From DATLFP01 sp035540955 (GTDB taxonomy: Bacteria; Actinomycetota; Acidimicrobiia; Acidimicrobiales; CADCSY01): a stretch of 7,698 nt of DNA. Every line of letters begins with the position of its first letter. The first letter of the stretch is position 1. The notes below the pieces were generated by a model. The model searched no databases. It worked only from the letters and a program-made list of their open reading frames with translations, and was not told the DNA's origin. Below, one piece after another: positions 1 through 6,506 of this stretch. The stretch is from contig DATLFP010000198.1 of NCBI GenBank assembly GCA_035540955.1, positions 1-7,698 of the forward strand, read 5' to 3'. The position numbers and the translations under genes were made by a program.

Positions 1-6
1 GGAGCG

Positions 7-903
7 CTAGCCGGCGAGCTCGACGGCGATGGCCGCCGCGACCGCGGCGTTCTGCTCGGCGAGCGCGAGGTTGGCGGCGATCGACCGCCCATCGGTCTCG
101 CCGGCGATCGCGTCCAGCACGTAGGGCGTGACCGCAGGACCGCTGATGCCGGCGGCGGCGGCCCGCGCGATGGCGCCATCGATGGCGGCGTCGAGGACCT
201 CCTTCGGCACCTCGTCGGCTTCAGGTACCGGCACCGCGACCAGCACGCCGCCGTGGTAGCCGACCATCTCGGCCGCTCGCGCGACGGCGGCGGCCTCGAC
301 CGCCGACGCCACCGTCCTCGGTGCAGGGCACCCGCTCGACCTCGTCGTGAACGCCGGGAACTCCTCGGCGCCGAGCACGATCACCGGTACTCCCCAGGTC
401 TCGAGCTGCTCGAGGGTACGGGGGATGTCGAGGAAGCCCTTGGCGCCGGCGCACACGGTGACGACCTCGAAGGTGCGCAGCGCCAGGAGGTCGGCGCTCA
501 CGTCGCCGGAGCGGGCGACGTCGCGGTGCACGCCCCCGATCCCGCCGGTCGCGAACACCCGGATGCCGGCCTGCGCGGCCAGCTGCACCGCCGCCGACAC
601 CGTGGTGACGCCCACCGGCCAGCGTTGGGCCACCGCGACCGGCAGGTCTCGGGCCGCGACCTTGGCGGTGGCGGCGTGGATCCGCTCCAGATCGGCGGGA
701 TCGACGCCCACCACGGGCACACCGTCGAGCACGGCGGTCAGGGCCGGCACTGCGCCACCGGCCCGCACGGCGGCGACGCAGCGGTCGAGCGCCTCCCGGC
801 CGGCGGGATCGGGCAGGCCGAGACGGCTGAAGATCGTGCTCTCCAGGGCCACGACCGCCTGGCGCCGGGCCAGGGCCACCTCGACCTCGGGGGAGCGTCG
901 CAC
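7..903 (-). CDS. psuG: Pseudouridine-5'-phosphate glycosidase (PsuG)
   Basis: A 298-residue protein, close to the usual length of about 300 for this family. PsuG reversibly cleaves pseudouridine 5'-phosphate to uracil and ribose 5-phosphate in the cytoplasm during pseudouridine catabolism. Visible signatures are ALESTI (19-24, with the conserved Glu21), Lys81, the GGIGGVHR loop (120-127), DVSADL (134-139), and AGAK (152-155), whose Lys155 matches the Schiff-base lysine. LETWGVPVI and EFPAFTTR follow, then SIAANLALAEQNAA near the C-terminus with the conserved Asn278. One oddity is that the usual HG(M/L)P after ESTI reads RLGLP. The start is GTG at 903; an in-frame stop lies at 930-928, so little extension is possible. 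No Shine-Dalgarno is seen, but a TACCAT box lies 7 nt upstream, which suggests a leaderless mRNA. The partner kinase psuK is not in the window. The stop codon lies in a CTAG palindrome. Family assignment is firm; activity is inferred. Confidence 0.95.
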   Translation of the reverse strand: MRRSPEVEVALARRQAVVALESTIFSRLGLPDPAGREALDRCVAAVRAGGAVPALTAVLDGVPVVGVDPADLERIHAATAKVAARDLPVAVAQRWPVGVTTVSAAVQLAAQAGIRVFATGGIGGVHRDVARSGDVSADLLALRTFEVVTVCAGAKGFLDIPRTLEQLETWGVPVIVLGAEEFPAFTTRSSGCPAPRTVASAVEAAAVARAAEMVGYHGGVLVAVPVPEADEVPKEVLDAAIDGAIARAAAAGISGPAVTPYVLDAIAGETDGRSIAANLALAEQNAAVAAAIAVELAG

Positions 904-1119
904 GCCGGGGATGGTAGGGACTGGGTGTCACACGTTCGTCATCTGTACGCTGCAGACGCGGGCGGCGCCTTCGGGCGACGCTCGCCGCCCTCTTCGCTCA
1001 TGGCCTCGTCGCTGCGGGACATACCTGGTGCGAACCGCCGCACCTCCACCTTCCGCCGTCGTCGCATCTGGTCGGCGCCGACGTCCCGCTCGCCGATCCT
1101 CATCGACCCTCGGGCCTCG
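904..1119. other. Divergent intergenic region between psuG and the GH-like gene
   Basis: These 216 bases separate two genes transcribed away from each other. The minus strand carries the psuG -10 box. On the plus strand TACGCT at 946-951 is a possible -10 for the right-hand gene, but with no convincing -35. The reading frame stays open to the right-hand gene throughout, but the translated product is Arg/Ser/Pro-rich without recognisable domains, as expected of random high-GC sequence. An ATG at 1000 keeps the possibility of a 40-residue longer N-terminus for the right-hand protein. I see no RNA gene or clear hairpin here. Confidence 0.5.
911..916 (-). promoter_or_regulatory. -10 box of a likely leaderless psuG promoter
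   Basis: On the minus strand the sequence reads TACCAT, then seven bases (CCCCGGC), then the GTG start. A TANNNT box 6-8 nt before the start codon is the standard arrangement of leaderless actinobacterial genes, and it explains the missing ribosome binding site. No good -35 is visible; a weak TGACGA lies about 19 nt upstream. The SDR gene at 3320 shows the same pattern. Confidence 0.5.
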
Positions 1120-2766
1120 ATGTACGACGGCGGGCGGCGTCCCCGGCGGGGCGGGGGTCGCCGCTACCGGGGCACTCGGCGCCGCATCGCCCCGGTCGAC
1201 CTGGCGCTCGGGCTCGCGGTGGCCGCCATCGTCGTCTTCCTCGGCTGGCAGCTCTGGTCGGCGACCCGGGTCGACGTCGACATCGTCGGGGTCGAGCACG
1301 AGGGCGCCATCACCTTCGCCGCCAGCTCGGGGCTCCAGGTGGCGATCGACGTCGAGCCGACGGGTCGGCTCTCGAACGCCACCCTGACCCTCGACGGCGA
1401 GAGCCTCGAGCGCATCGCCGAGCGGGTCGACACCGGGTTCCGCTGGCGAACCGACAAGGCGCTCACCGCGGGCGTCCACCGTCTCGTCCTCACCGTCCCG
1501 CGGCCGATCCTGCCCCCGGCCCGGTTCGTGTGGGAGTTCCTCGTGGACGCCGTGCCCCCACGGATCCAGGTGCCGGCGACGGTCCTGGACCCGATCGGCA
1601 TCGACGACCCGGTGGCGATCTCGGGCGTCGTCGACACCGACGCCACCCTGACCGCGAACGGCGACGAGGTGGCGGTCGACGACGACGGTCGCTTCACCGT
1701 CGAGTACGAGCGGGCGCCGGCGGGGCCGATCCGCTTGACGGCGGTCGATCGCGCCGGGCAGACGACCATCCAGGAGGTCTACGTGCCCATGCGGCGCCCG
1801 GTGACGCGGGGCGTGCACATGAGCGCCATCTCCTGGTCGACGCCCGAGCTGCGCGATGCGGTGCTCGACCTCGCCGACCGCGGGATCATCAACACGATCG
1901 AGATCGACATCAAGGACGAGGGCGGCGAGGTGGGCTGGGACACCAAGGTCAGCCTCGCCCACGACATCGGCGCCGTACGGCGGTACTTCGACCTCGCCTC
2001 GGCTGTGGAGGAGATGAAGGAGCGCGGGCTCTACGTGATCGGTCGCGTGGTCGCGTTCCGCGATCCGATCCTGGCGGAGGGCGCGTGGGCCCGCGGCGAT
2101 CACGACTGGGTGCTGCAGGGCGCCGACGGCCAACCCCACCCCGCGTACGACCGCGGCTTCACCAACTTCATGAACTCCGGCGTGCGCAAGTACAACATCG
2201 ACCTCGCGCTCGAAGCGGTCGATCTCGGCGTCGACGAGATCCTCTGGGACTACGTGCGCCGTCCGGAGGGCAGCGTCGCGGAGATGCGCATCCCCGGCTT
2301 GGCGGCCAACGAGTCGATCGAGGCGAACGTGGCGTCGTTCCTGTCCGACGCCCACGGACGGATCCGGGAGGCGGGCGCGCTGCAGGGGGCGTCGGTGTTC
2401 GGCATCGCCTCGCTGCGCCCGGAGGCGATCGGCCAGAGCGTGCCGCTCATCGCCAAGGCCGTCGACTACATCGCGCCGATGGTGTACCCGTCGCTGTGGG
2501 TCAAGGGCGAGTACCGCGTGGCCGACCCGCCCCGCATGCCGTACGAGATCGTCCTGCGCTCGCTCGAGGACTTCCAGCGGAAGTCGGCCGGCACCGGCGT
2601 GCCGATCGTGCCCTGGCTGCAGGACTTCAACTACATCATCGACTACGGCCATGAGCAGGTCCGCGATCAGGTGGCGGCCGCGAAGGCGCTCGGCATCGAG
2701 AGCTGGCTCCTGTGGTCACCGCGCGTCCGCTATCACGCGGGCTTGCTCGAGCCGGTCCGGGACTAG
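1120..2766 (+). CDS. Membrane-anchored DUF4015 glycoside-hydrolase-like protein
   Basis: A 548-residue protein starting at ATG 1120. It opens with an Arg/Gly-rich cytoplasmic tail (residues 1-22), then one membrane helix (about 26-46), which predicts a type II anchor with the rest outside. Residues 51-146 and 147-223 look like two beta-sandwich (Ig-like) modules; the second has a typical Asp/Gly-rich strand pattern ending DRAGQTTIQEVYVP. From about 224 to the end is a DUF4015-type (PF13200) putative glycosyl-hydrolase TIM barrel. Its landmarks are GVHMS after the linker, IEIDIKDEGGE (D263, K265, D266, E267), ILWDYVRRPEG (D377), APMVYPS (452-458) and PWLQDF (498-503). Acidic residues in the first two motifs sit where such barrels place catalytic groups, but substrate and activity are unknown. 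No Shine-Dalgarno precedes either ATG 1120 or the alternative ATG 1000 (588 residues); I chose 1120 because the membrane anchor then follows a short basic tail. Its TAG overlaps the stop of the convergent DinB gene. Confidence 0.88.
   Translation: MYDGGRRPRRGGGRRYRGTRRRIAPVDLALGLAVAAIVVFLGWQLWSATRVDVDIVGVEHEGAITFAASSGLQVAIDVEPTGRLSNATLTLDGESLERIAERVDTGFRWRTDKALTAGVHRLVLTVPRPILPPARFVWEFLVDAVPPRIQVPATVLDPIGIDDPVAISGVVDTDATLTANGDEVAVDDDGRFTVEYERAPAGPIRLTAVDRAGQTTIQEVYVPMRRPVTRGVHMSAISWSTPELRDAVLDLADRGIINTIEIDIKDEGGEVGWDTKVSLAHDIGAVRRYFDLASAVEEMKERGLYVIGRVVAFRDPILAEGAWARGDHDWVLQGADGQPHPAYDRGFTNFMNSGVRKYNIDLALEAVDLGVDEILWDYVRRPEGSVAEMRIPGLAANESIEANVASFLSDAHGRIREAGALQGASVFGIASLRPEAIGQSVPLIAKAVDYIAPMVYPSLWVKGEYRVADPPRMPYEIVLRSLEDFQRKSAGTGVPIVPWLQDFNYIIDYGHEQVRDQVAAAKALGIESWLLWSPRVRYHAGLLEPVRD
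2763..2766. other. Shared CTAG stop of two convergent genes
   Basis: The GH-like gene ends with TAG at 2764-2766 on the plus strand, and the DinB gene ends with TAG at 2765-2763 on the minus strand. The palindrome CTAG supplies both stops, so the two genes overlap tail to tail by four bases. There is no room for an intergenic terminator, so each transcript must run into the other gene or end by a factor-dependent route. Confidence 0.9.
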
Positions 2767-3233
2767 CCCTCGGAGACGGTGGCGACCGCGGCGCGGATCT
2801 GCTCGGCGTGGTCGTGGCAGTGGGCGGCGTACAGCTCGAGCCAGGTGGCGACGCTGTAGGGGCCGGACTCGGTGTGCGTCCCCGAGCGGGCCAGGTCGGC
2901 ATCGGTCAGACGGTCGAGCAGCTCGCCGGTGGCGGTCCGGGCGGCGGTGAGCAGGGCGAGGGACGCGTCGATCGGGCGGTCGTAGTGGAGAACCTCGGCG
3001 TAGCGAGCCTCGTCGTACCCCTGGATGACCGGGGCGTCCTCGGCCAGCAGCTGGCGGAGGCGGACGGCCGACCGGGTCTCGGCGTCGGCGAGGTGGTGGA
3101 CGATCTCGCGGGCCGTCCACTCGCCGGGTGCCGGTCGGTGGTCGAGATCGGCGTCGGTGAGCCCCTCGAGCGCCCGGCGCACGGCCTCGGGCCCCTCCTT
3201 GTACCTGGCGATCAGCGCGGCGCGGTCGGTCAT
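2763..3233 (-). CDS. DinB-superfamily metal-binding protein
   Basis: A 156-residue protein with the layout of a DinB/YfiT-like four-helix bundle. The N-terminal segment ending RPAPGEWTAREIVHHLADAE contains the family's GEW(s/t)..e...H motif with His47. The C-terminal helix has H138-x3-H142 within the sequence AHCHDHAEQI, which would complete a His triad binding a divalent metal. Superfamily members include damage-inducible proteins of unknown role and thiol-S-transferases or isomerases that use bacillithiol or mycothiol as cofactor. A mycothiol-dependent role is possible in an actinomycete, but nothing here shows it. The start is ATG at 3233; the upstream bases show no strong ribosome binding site. 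It diverges from the SDR gene across 86 bases and shares its stop palindrome with the GH-like gene. Family assignment is good; function is open. Confidence 0.85.
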   Translation of the reverse strand: MTDRAALIARYKEGPEAVRRALEGLTDADLDHRPAPGEWTAREIVHHLADAETRSAVRLRQLLAEDAPVIQGYDEARYAEVLHYDRPIDASLALLTAARTATGELLDRLTDADLARSGTHTESGPYSVATWLELYAAHCHDHAEQIRAAVATVSEG

Positions 3234-3305
3234 GGGCTCGACGATGGAGCCGGAGGCCCCGAGACGGCAACCGCTGCGACTGTCACGCGTCGCGGTGATC
3301 CCGCC

Positions 3306-3311
3306 TAACTT
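3306..3311 (+). promoter_or_regulatory. -10 box of a likely leaderless SDR promoter
   Basis: TAACTT is followed by eight bases (CCCCGCCC) and the ATG at 3320. This is the leaderless arrangement, and no Shine-Dalgarno is present. A CTGTCA at 3280-3285 is a poor -35 candidate with a long 20-base spacer. The layout closely matches the psuG start (TACCAT, CCCCGGC, GTG). Confidence 0.5.
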
Positions 3312-3319
3312 CCCCGCCC

Positions 3320-4225
3320 ATGGGAATCAATGACGGACGTGTGGTCATCGTGACGGGCGCCGGCCGGGGGATCGGCCGGGCCCACGCCCTCACCTTCGCC
3401 GAGAGTGGCGCCAAGGTCGTGGTCAACGATCTCGGGGGTGAGATGGACGGCAGCGGGCAGAGCACGGGGCCGGCGCAGGATGTCGTGGAGGAGATCAAGG
3501 CCATGGGCGGCGAGGCCGTCTCCAACGGTGACGACATCTCCAGCTGGGAGGGGGCGCAGCGCCTGATCAACACTGCGGTGGAGACCTTCGGTGGTCTCGA
3601 CGTGCTGGTCAACAACGCCGGGATCCTCCGGGACCGGATGCTCACCAACATGACCGAGGAGGAGTGGGACGCGGTCATCAAGGTCCACCTGAAGGGCACG
3701 TTCGCGCCCAGTCGCTGGGCGGCGGCGTACTGGCGGGAGCGCAGCAAGGCCGGGGAGAGCAACGACGGCCGGATCATCAACACCTCGTCGCCGTCGGGGA
3801 TCTTCGGCAACGTCGGCCAGACCAACTACGGCGCCGCCAAGGCCGGCATCGCCTCCTTCACGGTGATCGCCGCCATGGAGCTGGCCCGCTACGGGGTCAC
3901 GGTGAACGCCATCGCGCCCGTCGCCCGCACCCGGATGACCGAGAACCTCGGTGGAGCGTCGTCGCAGCCGGTCGAGCCCGAGACCTTCGACCGCATGGCG
4001 CCGGAGAACATCTCGCCGCTCGTCGTCTGGCTCGGGAGCCCCGAGGCGAAGGACATCACGGGACGGGTGTTCCAGGTGGCCGGCGGCATGATCCGCGTCG
4101 CCGAGGGCTGGCACGGCGGCCCCGTCGCCAACCAGGACGACCGCTGGGACCCGGCCGAGCTCGGCAAGATCGTGCCCGACCTTGTGGCCCAGGCCCGGCC
4201 CAACGCCAACATGATGGGGGACTAG
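3320..4225 (+). CDS. Short-chain dehydrogenase/reductase, multifunctional-enzyme-2 hydroxyacyl-CoA dehydrogenase type
   Basis: A 301-residue classical SDR, longer than the 250 or so of FabG. The nucleotide-binding motif is TGAGRGIG (12-19). VVNDLGG (34-40) places Asp37 after the second strand, which favours NAD(H). NNAG is at 98-101. VHLKGTF (122-128) has His123 where FabG has the structural Asn, as in peroxisomal MFE-2-type enzymes. The catalytic set is Ser157, Tyr170 and Lys174 (YGAAK). After the Rossmann core comes an extension (about 260-301) with GWHGGPVA and a C-terminal Asn/Met-rich tail, also typical of actinobacterial MFE-2-like and steroid or acyl-CoA dehydrogenases. The likely reaction is oxidation of a 3-hydroxyacyl-CoA or hydroxysteroid in beta-oxidation-type catabolism; the substrate cannot be read from sequence. 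It could be annotated as FabG-like by default. It is transcribed alone, and its stop is shared with the convergent DUF916 gene. Confidence 0.92.
   Translation: MGINDGRVVIVTGAGRGIGRAHALTFAESGAKVVVNDLGGEMDGSGQSTGPAQDVVEEIKAMGGEAVSNGDDISSWEGAQRLINTAVETFGGLDVLVNNAGILRDRMLTNMTEEEWDAVIKVHLKGTFAPSRWAAAYWRERSKAGESNDGRIINTSSPSGIFGNVGQTNYGAAKAGIASFTVIAAMELARYGVTVNAIAPVARTRMTENLGGASSQPVEPETFDRMAPENISPLVVWLGSPEAKDITGRVFQVAGGMIRVAEGWHGGPVANQDDRWDPAELGKIVPDLVAQARPNANMMGD
4222..4225. other. Second shared CTAG stop of convergent genes
   Basis: The SDR gene stops with TAG at 4223-4225 on the plus strand and the DUF916-type gene stops with TAG at 4224-4222 on the minus strand. The geometry is the same four-base tail-to-tail overlap as at 2763-2766, with no space for a terminator between the genes. 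Confidence 0.9.
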
Positions 4226-5235
4226 GAAGGTTGCTCCTGAGCGCGGCGTAGGGCGCGCCGTCGCAGGGCGTACACCGCGGCCGCCATGCCGGCGAGCAGG
4301 GCGGCCGCGGCGGCGATGGGAATGAGGATCCGGCGCTCGCTGTCCGAGTCGGGGACCACCGTGGCGGCCGCCTCGCCGGCCTCGTCCGGGAAGGTGAGCG
4401 TTGCTGACGCCGTCCGCTCCAGCCGGCCCGCCCTGATCGTCACGGTGGCGTCCCAGGGTCCATCCGGGAGCGACGGATCGAGCAGCGCGCGCGCCGGGGC
4501 TGAGGTACCGGGTGCCAGCGTGGTGCCCACCTGCACATCAACCGGTCCCGCAGAGAGGGAACCGGGTCCGTTCTCGAGCACGAGGGAACCCGACAGGTCG
4601 ATGGCCCGACCGCCGGTGTTGGTCACCGCCGTCTCGACGATCGGCACCCCGTCCGCGTCCCGGCGCGCCCTGAGCGTGTCGATCGTGAAGTCCGACGCCG
4701 GCTCGTTCCCCTCGCCGACCGAGAGGTAGATGCGCACGCCGACCCGGTTGACGACGTTGGCCGAGCCTCCCCCACCCGGCAGCTCAGCCCAGATCACGCC
4801 GTAGCGCTCGCCGTCCTCGGCGCCCGCGGGGACAGCGATGGTCACGGTTGCCTGCACAGCGCCGCCGGGCGGGATGTCGACTTCGGAGGGGTCGATCGCC
4901 GACCAGTCGGTGAGGTCGTTCTCGGCCCGTCCCTCACCGAATGCGAAACGGCCGCCCTCGAGCGTGGCGGCGGCGACATAGAGGGCGATGGTCACCGGCT
5001 CGCCCATCGTGCTCGACACCTCGACGTGACGGGTGATGGTGGTCCCCTGGCTCACGTGATCGACGATGTACCTCTGGGCGCGCGGATCGTCACGGCGGTC
5101 AACGGGCGCGTCGACGAGGCGGATGCCGACTGACTCCGGCGCCTGCTGCTGGGCGAGAGAGGCGGGAGCAACCAGAGCAACCGTGGTCAGCGCCACGAGC
5201 AGCAGGAAGCGGGAGACGGTGTTCTGACGGATCAC
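4222..5235 (-). CDS. Membrane-anchored DUF916/WxL-interacting-type surface protein
   Basis: A 337-residue exported protein. It has a signal peptide (1-28, with a likely cut after SLA before QQQ), two predicted beta domains, and a C-terminal membrane helix (about 303-324) followed by the basic tail RRRALRR. Residues 36-172 fit the peptidoglycan-binding DUF916 (WxL_PGBD) pattern. They contain RYIVDHVSQGTTITRHVEVS, a DL.DW segment, IPPGGAVQATVTIAVPAGA and GERYGVIWAEL. Residues 183-283 form a second Ig-like domain (TNTGGRAIDLSGSLVLENG, then LPDGPWDATVTI) in the place of the DUF3324 domain of Firmicute WxL-interacting proteins. The likely role is to hold or display the two WxL-like proteins encoded just upstream in the same operon, 33 bases away. 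The start is GTG at 5235; AGG five bases upstream is a minimal ribosome binding site. Domain matches are by pattern, so the name is an inference. Confidence 0.8.
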   Translation of the reverse strand: MIRQNTVSRFLLLVALTTVALVAPASLAQQQAPESVGIRLVDAPVDRRDDPRAQRYIVDHVSQGTTITRHVEVSSTMGEPVTIALYVAAATLEGGRFAFGEGRAENDLTDWSAIDPSEVDIPPGGAVQATVTIAVPAGAEDGERYGVIWAELPGGGGSANVVNRVGVRIYLSVGEGNEPASDFTIDTLRARRDADGVPIVETAVTNTGGRAIDLSGSLVLENGPGSLSAGPVDVQVGTTLAPGTSAPARALLDPSLPDGPWDATVTIRAGRLERTASATLTFPDEAGEAAATVVPDSDSERRILIPIAAAAALLAGMAAAVYALRRRALRRAQEQPS

Positions 5236-5268
5236 GGGAACCTATCGACCGACGGTGACACGGCGGCG

Positions 5269-5934
5269 TCACGCCACCGAGTGAGTGATCGTGCCGGTAT
5301 AGGTGCCGGCGACGGCGGAGGCGGGGATCGTCACGATGACCGTGGGCGTCCAGCTGGCGGTCGAGTCGCCGATCCCGCCGGTCATGGAGAAGGCCGTGCG
5401 AGACACGTTGAGGGAGAGGGCCAGCAGACCCGTCAGCTGGCCGGGCGTGAACACACCGGTGCCGCTGGTCGCAACTGCTGGACCCGACCAGTACGAGACG
5501 GCGCCCCGGTCGATGGTTTCTGTCACGCTCCCGCCGCCGGTGGTGAACGAGGTGGCGGTGACGGTGGCGGTCCAGCTCTTGGCCAGCCCGGCTCGTCGGT
5601 CGACGACCGTGACGGTGCCGAGGGCTGCACTGAGCGAACCGGCGTCGGTCGGCGTGCCGCCCGAGAGTGCGCTGCTCGCCGGCGCCGAGATGGACAGCGC
5701 GGTGCCCGCCGGCGGCGGCGCTGTCGTGGTGGTGGTGGTCGTCGTGGTGGTCGTGGTCGTGGGATCCTCGGGCTCGGTCGTGGTGGTCGTCGTCGGATCT
5801 CCCGGTTCGGGCGTCGTGGTCGTGGTCGTCGTGGTGGTGGTGGTGGGGAGGGGTAGCTGGGCGTGCGCGCCGATCGCCGGGACCACGAGGATCCCGGCGA
5901 TCAGAAGGGAGAGCAGCCGGCAGCGCACGGCCAC
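5269..5934 (-). CDS. Secreted WxL-like surface protein with Thr-rich linker
   Basis: A 221-residue protein from GTG 5934 (219 if the next GTG, 5928, is used). It has a signal peptide (about 1-26, ending AHA before QLP), a linker of three threonine runs (31-71; 11, 6 and 13 Thr separated by Pro/Glu/Asp/Gly) and APPPAG, then a beta-rich domain from about 78 to the end. This domain resembles a WxL wall-binding domain: SISAP near its start, a TVTVVDRR...SWTATVTA strand pair (Trp121), FTPGQLTGLL in the middle, and VTIPASAVAGTYTGTI at the end. The final WxL position reads THSVA instead of TW-x-L. It is a paralogue of the gene just upstream, 11 bases away, and probably shares its transcript. The frame stays open far upstream through that gene, but those residues are Arg/His-rich and shadow the neighbour, so they were excluded. 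Confidence 0.82.
   Translation of the reverse strand: MAVRCRLLSLLIAGILVVPAIGAHAQLPLPTTTTTTTTTTTPEPGDPTTTTTTEPEDPTTTTTTTTTTTTTAPPPAGTALSISAPASSALSGGTPTDAGSLSAALGTVTVVDRRAGLAKSWTATVTATSFTTGGGSVTETIDRGAVSYWSGPAVATSGTGVFTPGQLTGLLALSLNVSRTAFSMTGGIGDSTASWTPTVIVTIPASAVAGTYTGTITHSVA
5722..5844 (-). repeat. Threonine-codon (ACC/ACG) trinucleotide repeat tract
   Basis: Three runs of mixed ACC and ACG codons give 11, 6 and 13 threonines, separated by short linkers reading PEPGDP and EPEDP. On the plus strand this appears as GTGGTGGTCGTCGTGG-type repeats. The mixture of codons means it is not a pure microsatellite, and because the unit is three bases, length changes would not shift the frame. At protein level it is a flexible, probably extended spacer between signal peptide and WxL-like domain. 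Such Thr/Pro-rich linkers in actinobacterial exported proteins are often O-mannosylated; that is an inference here. Confidence 0.9.
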
Positions 5935-5945
5935 CAGTGTGGGGC

Positions 5946-6500
5946 CTACGCCACCGAGTGGGTGATCGTGCCTGAGTAGGTGCCGACGACGGCGCTGCTC
6001 GGGACGGTCACGACCACCGTCGGGTTCCACGTTGCCGAGTTGTTCCCGACGGTCGCCGTCGCTTCGAAGGCTGTGCGGCTGGCGGAGAGGTCCTCGGCGA
6101 GGAGACCGGTGAGCTGACCCGGCGTGAACACGGCGACACCAGTGAACGCCGTCGGGGCGCCGGACCAGTACGCGACGTTGGCCTTGCCGATCGTCTCGTC
6201 CTCCGTCTCGTCCCCCGTGGTGAAGTCCGTCGAGGTGACCGATGCCGTCCACGTGCCGAGGAGCGAACCCTGGAGGTCGGTCACGGTGACGGCACCGAGC
6301 TGGGCGGCGAGTGTGCCGGCGTTGGTGGCGGTGCCGGCCGAGAGCTCGGCTGCGGCCGGCGCCGAGACGCTGAGCCCGCCGGCGGCGGTCAGCACGAAGG
6401 TCGTGTCCGTACCGGCCGGCTCCGCGTGGGCGGTGGGGGCGACGACGAGAGCGGTGGCGCTGAGGCCGGCGATCGCCAGGGCGAGGAGCTGCTTGCGCAT
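5946..6500 (-). CDS. Secreted small WxL-like surface protein
   Basis: A 184-residue protein starting at ATG 6500, which is preceded by the best ribosome binding site in the window (GGAGAAGGGAA, 6507-6517). The signal peptide is MRKQ plus a hydrophobic stretch ending THA HAEP-like, with a predicted cut after residue 26 (AHA). The mature protein is a single beta-rich WxL-like domain: LSVSAPAAAELSAG (43-56), AVTVTDLQGSLLGTWTASVT (70-89, Trp84), YWSG (111-114), FTPGQLTGLL (125-134), ATWNPTVVVTVPSS (156-169), and VVGTYSGTITHSVA at the C-terminus. It is a paralogue of the downstream protein but lacks the Thr-rich linker. It is first in a three-gene operon that ends with the DUF916-type protein. Canonical WxL domains end in a Trp-x-Leu motif, while here it reads THSVA, so the domain call is by overall pattern. 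A longer start exists in this frame but lacks both signal peptide and ribosome binding site. Confidence 0.82.
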   Translation of the reverse strand: MRKQLLALAIAGLSATALVVAPTAHAEPAGTDTTFVLTAAGGLSVSAPAAAELSAGTATNAGTLAAQLGAVTVTDLQGSLLGTWTASVTSTDFTTGDETEDETIGKANVAYWSGAPTAFTGVAVFTPGQLTGLLAEDLSASRTAFEATATVGNNSATWNPTVVVTVPSSAVVGTYSGTITHSVA

Positions 6501-6506
6501 CGGTGG

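Noticed and set aside
253..1119. Frame of the GH-like gene stays open 867 bases upstream, giving an 837-residue reading
   Set aside because: Most of it lies antisense to psuG, a well-conserved gene, and the translation is Arg/Gly/His-rich with no domain. Open antisense frames are normal in high-GC DNA.
928..2652. A 574-codon open frame on the minus strand opposite the GH-like gene
   Set aside because: Composition is Arg/Asp/His/Val-rich with no motif, signal peptide or family pattern, while the plus strand encodes a recognisable barrel across the same bases.
3305..4114. Long minus-strand open frame opposite the SDR gene
   Set aside because: It is antisense to a full set of SDR motifs and encodes no recognisable pattern.
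5250..5275. Short GTGAC/GTCAC inverted repeat after the second WxL-like gene as a terminator
   Set aside because: The stem is only about five pairs with no T-run, and the next operon gene starts 33 bases downstream.
5722..5844. Threonine tract as a phase-variation switch
   Set aside because: The repeat unit is three bases, so slippage changes length without shifting the frame; on/off switching is not expected.
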